Assembly: GCA_031273705.1 (NCBI GenBank)
Contig: JAISRJ010000292.1
Span: 1-5,319 of the forward strand
DNA from: Clostridiales bacterium
Lineage (GTDB): Bacteria > Bacillota > Clostridia > Lachnospirales > WQUN01
Length of the DNA: 5,319 nt
Direction of reading: 5' to 3'
Below, one piece after another: positions 1-5,319 of the stretch. The notes beneath the pieces are model-generated. The model saw nothing but the letters and a program-made list of their open reading frames with translations, had not been told where the DNA came from and did no database searches. A program made the position numbers and the translations under genes. How positions within the stretch are numbered: the stretch's first letter is position 1; each line of letters begins with the position of its first letter.

Positions 1-1166
1 TAGAGTTTATTTCCGGCAATGTAGAAATACTGACCGATATGCCAAAATTACCCGCGTTACATATATTTGACGCGCAAGTGCTAGGTTTTTTTGGGGCGCT
101 GTCGTCGGAATTGCTTAAAATGCCCGAGGCTAAGGTATTCCCCGATGTTATTACCTTCGCTTTTTGGTGTAGAAACGCCAACTTGCAATATCTTAAAAAG
201 CAATATTCCGACGATATGAGATTCGGACGCGGAGTAGCTTTTCATAGAGCGCCGTCCAATGTTCCCGTAAACTTCGCGTACACGCTAATCGCGGGAATGT
301 TGGCGGGAAACGCGAGTATTGTAAGACTTCCCTCAAAAGATTTTTTACAAACACGGCTAATTTGTACGGCAATTAACAAAATTCTTGAGAAATTCCCAGT
401 AATAATTAAGCGTTTGTGCTTAATCAGATATGAACATAATAGTATGCTAACAGACGCCCTAAGTATGTTATGCAACTCTCGCGTAATCTGGGGCGGCGAC
501 AGAACTGTGTCTGAAATAAGAAAATCACCGCTTATGGCAAGGTCAAATGAAATTACATTTCCGGATAGGTATTCGATTTGTGTTATTAACTCTGACAGAT
601 ATCTTGCTGAATATGATAAAAGCCAAACCGCCCGTGATTTTTTCAACGACACTTACCTTACTGACCAGAACGCCTGTACGGCGCCGAGATTTGTCTTTTG
701 GCTTGGAAACAAAATTGCGGAAGCCAAAGAGGTATTTTGGGACGCGGTATATCAAAGACTGGACGACTACGATTTACAGGCTGTTCAAACCGTTAATAAA
801 TTGACCGCGATGTACATGTATGCCGCTGATCACAAATGTAAGATTGAGCTAACGCGTAATTATAAAATCGTTCGAGTCGCAGTTGAAAATATAACGCCTG
901 AGATTTCAGATCATCTGGAAAATAGTGGGTATTTTTATGAGTATGAGGCTGAAAGTCTGCGCGACATGCTTCCTGTTTGTGGAATAAAATGCCAAACATT
1001 ATCTTATATTGGGGTTAACTCTGAAGAACTGCGCAAGTTTGTAATTGATAGTGTACCAGGCGGAATTGACAGAGTTACTCCGGTTGGAAAAACATTAGAT
1101 TTTTCGCTGATATGGGATGGTATTGACATAATCAGGACTCTATCAAGGCAGGTATTCATTTCATGA
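1..1166 (+). CDS. LuxC-family acyl-CoA / acyl-protein reductase, 5'-partial (start lies left of the window)
   Basis: The family reduces a fatty acyl-CoA, or an acyl group handed over by a LuxE-type synthetase, to the aldehyde with NADPH; it is cytoplasmic and related to aldehyde dehydrogenases. Counting from the Met codon at 39, visible family signatures are PSNVPVNF (72-79), RLPSK (96-100), WGGD (151-154), NACTAP with the likely nucleophile Cys213, GIDRVTPVG (342-350) and DFSLIWDG (354-361) close to the C-terminus. The C-terminus looks complete. The frame is open from base 3, and the twelve codons before Met39 (EFISGNVEILTD) resemble the family N-terminus. No Shine-Dalgarno precedes 39, so the start is outside and 375 residues is a minimum. 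It is followed only by a terminator, so it probably ends an operon entering from the left. No LuxE-like or luciferase gene is visible; in non-luminous bacteria such genes often sit in lipid or polysaccharide loci, and the actual substrate here is unknown. The family call is firm. Confidence 0.9.
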   Translation, partial: EFISGNVEILTDMPKLPALHIFDAQVLGFFGALSSELLKMPEAKVFPDVITFAFWCRNANLQYLKKQYSDDMRFGRGVAFHRAPSNVPVNFAYTLIAGMLAGNASIVRLPSKDFLQTRLICTAINKILEKFPVIIKRLCLIRYEHNSMLTDALSMLCNSRVIWGGDRTVSEIRKSPLMARSNEITFPDRYSICVINSDRYLAEYDKSQTARDFFNDTYLTDQNACTAPRFVFWLGNKIAEAKEVFWDAVYQRLDDYDLQAVQTVNKLTAMYMYAADHKCKIELTRNYKIVRVAVENITPEISDHLENSGYFYEYEAESLRDMLPVCGIKCQTLSYIGVNSEELRKFVIDSVPGGIDRVTPVGKTLDFSLIWDGIDIIRTLSRQVFIS

Positions 1167-1222
1167 TATAATATTTTAATAGGAAGGCAATCAGCGCATT
1201 TTATCTTACAACTTTACCAACA

Positions 1223-1251
1223 AAAACAGCCCCTTTTCATGAGGCTGTTTT
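1223..1251. terminator. Bidirectional intrinsic terminator between convergent genes
   Basis: A perfect 9-bp stem pairs AAAACAGCC (1223-1231) with GGCTGTTTT (1243-1251) around an 11-base loop. On the plus strand the stem runs into TTTTATTTT, serving the luxC-like gene that ends 57 bases upstream. On the minus strand it runs into TTTTTG, serving the FMN-binding-like gene whose stop codon is 3 bases before the stem. The A/U-rich stem ends supply the U-tracts in both directions, a usual economy at convergent gene pairs. Confidence 0.85.
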
Positions 1252-1254
1252 ATT

Positions 1255-1719
1255 TTACCAAATTCCGGCTGTTTGGATTTTATGATCCACACGCGCCTTA
1301 TCCAAGGCAGTTTCCACCGCGTCCAGAATCATTTGTCCGGTTACGGGGCTTTCTGTGGACGGCATTAACTGAGTAGTCTGGTATTCTAAAATTTCTTTCG
1401 ATATATCATCCATTACAGGCTCAAAGAGCGGGAAAAAAGCTTCCTGTGTTTCGTCTAAGCCGTCAAGCTCAACCATGAGTATTTCTTCATCGGAAACAGT
1501 GACATCCACCTCGATCGGACTGTTGTTAAGATAAATTTCCGCGGAATATGTTCCGGGTATGTAGGTCGCGCCAGACCCTGCCGCTGGACCTTCTTGTACT
1601 TGCTTTTTAGGCACAAACAGATAAACTAACAGCAAAATCAGCGCCAAGCCTAATATCGCGAATACCGCCGTTTTGATTATATCTTTCATCTGAAGTACAA
1701 AAATTCTCGTTCCGGCCAT
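1255..1719 (-). CDS. Membrane-anchored FMN-binding-domain-like protein of unknown role
   Basis: The 154-residue protein has a short basic N-terminus, one strongly hydrophobic segment (about residues 17-36), then PKK, a Gly/Ala/Ser-rich linker (43-52) and an extracytoplasmic domain (about 53-142). This is the layout of a single-pass anchor with the domain outside. The domain begins YIPGTYSAEI, continues with SPIEVDVTVSDEEI and ends SPVTGQMILDAVETAL. That follows the pattern of RnfG/NqrC-type FMN-binding domains (G-x-Y, P-I-x-V-x-V-T-x-x-x-x-x-I, SGAT-x-T-S, then an A-I-x-A-V helix). The flavinylation motif SGAT is replaced by SPVT (124-127) with a shorter loop after it, so covalent FMN attachment is doubtful. 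I recall similar proteins as short uncharacterised envelope proteins in Clostridia. The start at 1719 is set by a good ribosome binding site; the Met at residue 11 has none. It is divergent from addB and probably monocistronic, ending at the 1223-1251 hairpin. The fold is likely and the function is not known. Confidence 0.75.
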   Translation of the reverse strand: MAGTRIFVLQMKDIIKTAVFAILGLALILLLVYLFVPKKQVQEGPAAGSGATYIPGTYSAEIYLNNSPIEVDVTVSDEEILMVELDGLDETQEAFFPLFEPVMDDISKEILEYQTTQLMPSTESPVTGQMILDAVETALDKARVDHKIQTAGIW

Positions 1720-1816
1720 TGTTGCCCTCCTTATTATTGCTGGAGAAAATGTTCTTTATATGATATTATCAGTTAGAGAAAAATATACTAACGTTTCTTA
1801 CCCATAAGGAGAAAAT
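1720..1816. promoter_or_regulatory. Divergent control region for the FMN-binding-like gene and addB
   Basis: This A/T-rich gap must hold the promoters of both divergent genes. For addB, the best plus-strand candidate is TTGCTG (1737-1742), 16 bases, then TATGAT (1759-1764); the -35 is poor and the -10 matches 5 of 6. A second -10-like TATACT (1784-1789) has no acceptable -35. For the minus-strand gene, TATAAA (1760-1755) with TTTTTC (1783-1778) at 17 bases, or GATAAT (1770-1765), are weak possibilities. AddB's ribosome binding site AAGGAG (1806-1811) is 5 bases before its ATG. An 11-base palindrome at 1761-1771 overlaps the addB -10 candidate. The role of the region is safe; the individual boxes are guesses. 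Confidence 0.45.
1726..1731 (-). promoter_or_regulatory. Ribosome binding site fixing the start of the FMN-binding-like gene
   Basis: On the minus strand AGGAGG lies 6 bases before the ATG at 1719-1717. It is a full-length match to the anti-Shine-Dalgarno sequence at good spacing. The alternative in-frame ATG at 1689-1687 (residue 11) is preceded by a sequence without a purine-rich box, so the longer product is preferred. Confidence 0.85.
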
Positions 1817-4800
1817 ATGAGTTTAAAATATATTTTTGGACTTCCAAGGTCGGGCAAAACTTTGCGATGTATTAAAGAGATAACCCATAGCGACGCCGAT
1901 AACAGAATTTATCTGGTACCGGAACAATTTACTCTGCAATCGGAAAGACTGCTAACGGCTTATTTATCTCAAGCCACGACCGCTCGCGTTCTGAGCTTTC
2001 AGCGAATGGCTTTTAGGTTATTCGCGTCAACCGGCGCTCCACAGGGCACTTTTTTGGACGATGTGGGTAAAAACATGCTGCTGCGAAAAATCGTCATGGA
2101 TCTTTCCGGTGAATTAATCCTCTACGGCCGCGCCGCGGACAAACAAGGATTTATTTTCGGATTGTCGAATATATTTAAAGAATTTTATAAGTATGGTATA
2201 AGACCGGAGCATTTACTTGAATTAGCAAACGGCGTAAAAAATTCCAGCTATTCCGAATCCTTAGCGGCAAAGTTCTCTGATCTATATCTTATTTATAATA
2301 AATATAACTTGATACTAAACGAGCGATACTTTATGCTGGACTCGGCCTTGGATCTGCTGCCCGGCCGCTTATCGCAGAGCGGCGATTTAGCCGGCGCTCA
2401 TGTCTGGATAGACGGGTTTCACAGTTTCACACTCCAGGAGCGGCGCGTTTTTGGCTCTATTCTTAACATTGCGGAATCCGTTACTGTTACAGCCACACTA
2501 AATGAAACGGCCGTTTCATTCAACAATCTCCGCCACAATGATTTTTTCTTTGAGTCAAAACACACTGTAAATCAACTAACCGCGATGGCAGGCAGTCAAG
2601 GCGTAAAGATTGATTCCGCTGTTCTCTTAGAAGATAAACAATCATATGGTGATTTGGATTTCTTTCGGAAACATTTTTTTGGCATACGACCGGTAAGTTC
2701 TTCATCACGGGATGAAGCGATTACAATTCTTATCGCGAGTGACAGAGAATCAGAAGTTCAATCCGCGGCGCGATTTTTATTAGAAGTAATGCGTCAAAAA
2801 AATTTTCATTATAGGGACGCCGCCTTACTTACAGGCGATTTACCCGGATATGAGCGCGTTATAAAAAGGGTCTTTCATTCTTATAATATTCCTGTGTTTA
2901 TAGATATACGGGAGGATATTCTATCACATCCGCTTACAGAATTAATCCGAGCTGCAATAGATGTCGCTGTAAAGAATTGGTCCTATGAAAGTGTGTTTCG
3001 TTTTCTGCGCACGGGACTGACAGATATCGATCGGCATGATATTGATAAACTGGAAAATTATGTACTGGCTTATGGAATTAAAGGCTGGCAATGGCAGAGG
3101 GACTGGACTTATCGAAATAACTCTTCAGAAACAATCTCGCGCATTAAGGAACGTGTAAGAGACGCGCTCTCTCCGTTTCGCTCCGCTGTCGGCGGCGCTA
3201 AAAGGCAAACTGTACGCTCTTTTTCAGAAGATATATTTTCATTGCTTGATCATCTAAGCGTAACGCAAACCTTGGAAAACTGGATAAAATACAGTGACTA
3301 CGAAACCGAGCCGGATTATACCGGTAAACATAAACAGATTTGGGGTAAGCTGACAGCCATATTTGATAAGTTGGTGGAAATACTCGGAGACACGGTTGTT
3401 ACCGTTGCGGAGTTCGCCAAAATTTTGGAGGCGGGGCTTTCATCGACAGATATGGGTATGATACCGCCTTCTGTAGATCAAGTAATCGTCGCCGATCTAA
3501 CCCGCTCACGATTGCCAGAGATAAAAGTTCTGATAATTTTGGGGGCAAATGACGGATTACTGCCCAAACCCGCTCCGGATAAAAGTTTGTTGAGCAATGA
3601 AGAGCGATCTGCCTTTGCTAAAAACGGTCTTGAGCTGGCGTCGGCGTCTGATGGATTTCGCTTTAGTATGGAAGAAAGATTTTTAGCCTATTGCGCCATT
3701 TCCAAGCCTTCTGAAATTCTACGTGTATCCTACGCTCTTAGCGACGCGGGCAAAAGCCTAAAGCCATCAAAAATAGTAACCGATATTTTGCGGATGTTTC
3801 CCGGCTTGAAAGAGCAAACCATTGAATCCGATGATATTACAGCCGCTATGCCCATGCTGAATAACATAGGCCATATAATAAGGAAACACATGACCGGCGA
3901 GGAAATGAGCAACGTTCAAAAGGATATTTACGGGCTTTTGAAACAGCACCCGGACACATCGGCGACAATATCAAAAATCGAATATTTTATAAAGAGAAGT
4001 GAAACGCCGCGCAAATTAACCGAACGCTCTACCCGGCGATTATACGGAAAAGAATTGATTACCGGCGTATCCAGACTGGAACGTTATGCCGAATGCCCGT
4101 TTGCCTATTTTCTGCGGTATAATCTTCGTGTGCGGGAGAGAGCAATATTTACTGTCAGTCCTTTGGATTTAGGGAACCTATTTCATGCCGTGCTGGAACT
4201 GTTCTGTCGCAAGCTGGATGAAAAGGGCGTTAAATGGCGTGACTTGGACGAAGAGCAAATTTTTGAGCTAACGGATATTTGTTTGAAAGAGTTAAGTCCG
4301 GAAATGCCCGCTTTTGCCAGCTCTGCCCGATTTACATATATGTTGGAACGGGTAAGGCGTGTTTGCCGGCGCTCTGTATGGGCATTGACCGAACATATAA
4401 AGCGAGGCAGATTTGAGCCTGTAAGCGCGGAGCTGAATTTTCGCAATACCCCTCTGACCGGGATAAACGTAAGCCTTAACGGCGAGAGAAAATTGATACT
4501 TACCGGGCGAATCGATCGCGTTGATATTTGCGATTGTAATGGTAAACGATATGTGAAGATTATTGATTATAAATCCGGTAATGTAAAATTTAGTCTGGAT
4601 GATCTATATTATGGAACTCAACTGCAATTGATGATGTATTTAGACGCGATTATAAAAAATGGGAAAGAGCTGTTTGAAAATATAGAAACAGAACTTTCCC
4701 CCGGTGGGGTCTTCTATTTTAATATAAATGATCCGATTGTCAGCGAAAATTCCCCGGAGGAGCTGTTAAAGGCTTTTAAAATGACCGGGCTGCTGCTGAA

Positions 4801-5110
4801 AGATAAAGATCTGATAGACTCTCTAGATTCGGTTGCATCGAAAAATTCGGGAATGTCAGAAATATATCCTGTATCTGTGCTTAAAAGCGGGAAGATTAGC
4901 GAAAGCTCCTCGGCCATAGATGAAAAATCATTCACGGAATTGCGCGCGTATGTTGAAGATAAGATTATATCTTTGGGCAATGAAATAGTTTCTGGTAAGA
5001 TAGAAGCCCAGCCATATAAAAGAGGCGCCAAGACAGCCTGTGATTATTGCGCGTTTAGCGCGGTTTGCGGTATCCAGACGAAAGAACTCAAAACAAAAGC
5101 GGGGCTGTAA
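1817..5110 (+). CDS. addB: AddB, helicase-nuclease subunit of the AddAB double-strand break repair enzyme
   Basis: AddB pairs with AddA to resect double-stranded DNA ends for RecA loading; its nuclease is known to cut the 5'-ended strand and its helicase-like part to take part in Chi recognition. The product is 1097 residues, slightly shorter than the roughly 1160 of the Bacillus protein. The N-terminal helicase-like part has a Walker A GLPRSGKT (8-15), VPEQFT (34-39), VLSFQR (58-63) and the Walker-B-like WIDGF (197-201, Asp199) followed by FTLQE. GANDGLLPK starts at 576. The C-terminal PD-(D/E)XK nuclease (about 747-1095) shows GNLFH (His790), GRIDRVD (Asp900), IDYKSG (Asp917, Lys919) and QLMMY (Gln937, Tyr941). 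The four iron-sulfur cysteines are Cys760 and Cys1075-x2-Cys1078-x5-Cys1084, matching the known AddB arrangement. The frame is uninterrupted and all key residues are present, so it should be active. The start is supported by AAGGAG 5 bases upstream and by Walker A at the expected depth. addA does not follow; a convergent gene begins 10 bases on. Confidence 0.97.
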   Translation: MSLKYIFGLPRSGKTLRCIKEITHSDADNRIYLVPEQFTLQSERLLTAYLSQATTARVLSFQRMAFRLFASTGAPQGTFLDDVGKNMLLRKIVMDLSGELILYGRAADKQGFIFGLSNIFKEFYKYGIRPEHLLELANGVKNSSYSESLAAKFSDLYLIYNKYNLILNERYFMLDSALDLLPGRLSQSGDLAGAHVWIDGFHSFTLQERRVFGSILNIAESVTVTATLNETAVSFNNLRHNDFFFESKHTVNQLTAMAGSQGVKIDSAVLLEDKQSYGDLDFFRKHFFGIRPVSSSSRDEAITILIASDRESEVQSAARFLLEVMRQKNFHYRDAALLTGDLPGYERVIKRVFHSYNIPVFIDIREDILSHPLTELIRAAIDVAVKNWSYESVFRFLRTGLTDIDRHDIDKLENYVLAYGIKGWQWQRDWTYRNNSSETISRIKERVRDALSPFRSAVGGAKRQTVRSFSEDIFSLLDHLSVTQTLENWIKYSDYETEPDYTGKHKQIWGKLTAIFDKLVEILGDTVVTVAEFAKILEAGLSSTDMGMIPPSVDQVIVADLTRSRLPEIKVLIILGANDGLLPKPAPDKSLLSNEERSAFAKNGLELASASDGFRFSMEERFLAYCAISKPSEILRVSYALSDAGKSLKPSKIVTDILRMFPGLKEQTIESDDITAAMPMLNNIGHIIRKHMTGEEMSNVQKDIYGLLKQHPDTSATISKIEYFIKRSETPRKLTERSTRRLYGKELITGVSRLERYAECPFAYFLRYNLRVRERAIFTVSPLDLGNLFHAVLELFCRKLDEKGVKWRDLDEEQIFELTDICLKELSPEMPAFASSARFTYMLERVRRVCRRSVWALTEHIKRGRFEPVSAELNFRNTPLTGINVSLNGERKLILTGRIDRVDICDCNGKRYVKIIDYKSGNVKFSLDDLYYGTQLQLMMYLDAIIKNGKELFENIETELSPGGVFYFNINDPIVSENSPEELLKAFKMTGLLLKDKDLIDSLDSVASKNSGMSEIYPVSVLKSGKISESSSAIDEKSFTELRAYVEDKIISLGNEIVSGKIEAQPYKRGAKTACDYCAFSAVCGIQTKELKTKAGL

Positions 5111-5120
5111 GGCGCGCGTC

Positions 5121-5319
5121 TTATGGGCGATTGGGGGATTGTATTAAGGCGGCGGCGGCTTGGATTATATCTTCGCCGTCGTAGATAACGTCCGGAGTAA
5201 TACCCTCTCTATGAATGGAATTGTCATTTGGTCCGGAGACGAGCAGAACAGTAGCTTTTACCGCAAACCCATCCGTTAATGGAAGAGTAACTTGCCCTAT
5301 ACCCTTGCCAAAGCTTTTT
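5121..5319 (-). CDS. S41-family (C-terminal processing) peptidase, C-terminal 65 residues only
   Basis: Reading the minus strand from 5318 gives 65 codons and a TAA at 5123-5121; the gene continues beyond the right edge. The peptide begins KSFGKGIGQ, followed by TLPLTDGFAVKAT and REGITPDVIYDG. In CtpA/Tsp-type peptidases the catalytic Lys and Gln lie in a T-F-G-K-G-x-x-Q motif, and both are present here four residues apart. The next segments match the beta strands (L-x-D-G-x-A-x-K) and the G-I-x-P-D-V turn that follow this site. The catalytic Ser, the PDZ domain and any signal peptide would lie upstream, outside the window. Members are usually membrane-anchored or secreted proteases acting on envelope proteins. 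The C-terminus is short and ends in an Ala-rich helix (four consecutive GCC codons) and SPNRP. It is convergent with addB. Assignment is by motif only, on a short fragment. Confidence 0.8.
   Translation of the reverse strand, partial: KSFGKGIGQVTLPLTDGFAVKATVLLVSGPNDNSIHREGITPDVIYDGEDIIQAAAALIQSPNRP

Noticed and set aside
242..652. Minus-strand open frame of 136 codons opposite the luxC-like gene
   Set aside because: It lies wholly inside a well-supported gene on the other strand, has no recognisable domain or ribosome binding site, and is best explained as a shadow frame.
1167..1172. Perfect TATAAT just after the luxC-like stop codon
   Set aside because: No -35 box at suitable spacing and no plus-strand gene before the terminator at 1223, so it is a chance match in A/T-rich sequence.
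1182..1242. Purine-rich AGGAAGG after the luxC-like gene as a possible ribosome binding site for a small gene
   Set aside because: No ATG, GTG or TTG at suitable distance leads to a credible peptide, and the terminator hairpin follows.
4714..5031. Minus-strand open frame of 105 codons opposite the addB nuclease domain
   Set aside because: It is antisense to the conserved nuclease region, with a Ser-rich composition typical of a shadow frame and no family resemblance.
5050..5064. GCGC-GTTTA-GCGC inverted repeat near the end of addB as a terminator
   Set aside because: It is inside the conserved iron-sulfur cysteine region, the stem is only 4 bp, and no T-tract follows on either strand.
5140..5151. 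GGC triplet run (GGCGGCGGCGGC) as a repeat element
   Set aside because: It is four GCC alanine codons of the minus-strand peptidase gene, too short to be treated as a repeat.

Overview
The window comes from a moderate-GC bacterial chromosome, most likely a Clostridia-type Firmicute. The evidence is an AddB-type (not RecB/RecC-type) recombination nuclease subunit, strong AGGAGG-like ribosome binding sites, and a small membrane-anchored FMN-binding-like protein of a kind I associate with Clostridia. No rRNA, tRNA, CRISPR array, insertion sequence or phage gene was seen. The gene content is mostly ordinary housekeeping and cell-envelope material, and I found no convincing new biological system.

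Layout from left to right: (1) The 3' part of a plus-strand LuxC-family acyl-CoA/acyl-protein reductase gene runs in from the left edge and ends at 1166. Its reading frame is open to the window boundary, so its true start is outside. (2) A 9-bp hairpin at 1223-1251, with T-rich flanks on both strands, lies between the convergent luxC-like gene and the next gene and probably terminates both. (3) A minus-strand gene (1255-1719) encodes a single-pass membrane protein with a degenerate FMN-binding-like extracytoplasmic domain. (4) A divergent intergenic region of about 97 bases (1720-1816) holds both ribosome binding sites, weak promoter candidates and a short palindrome. (5) The large plus-strand gene addB (1817-5110) encodes the AddB subunit of the AddAB helicase-nuclease, with Walker A, PD-(D/E)XK nuclease and four-cysteine iron-sulfur motifs intact. 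(6) Ten bases beyond addB, on the opposite strand, is the 3' end of an S41-family (carboxyl-terminal processing) peptidase gene. It carries the catalytic Lys/Gln pair and runs off the right edge.

The genes do not form one pathway. The LuxC-like protein is the last gene of an operon that lies to the left. The FMN-binding-like gene and addB are divergently transcribed from a shared control region. AddB needs AddA for double-strand break repair, but addA is not immediately downstream as it is in the usual Firmicute addBA operon, because a convergent peptidase gene occupies that place. The two convergent junctions (luxC-like/FMN-like and addB/S41) differ: the first has a clear shared terminator and the second has none that I can see.
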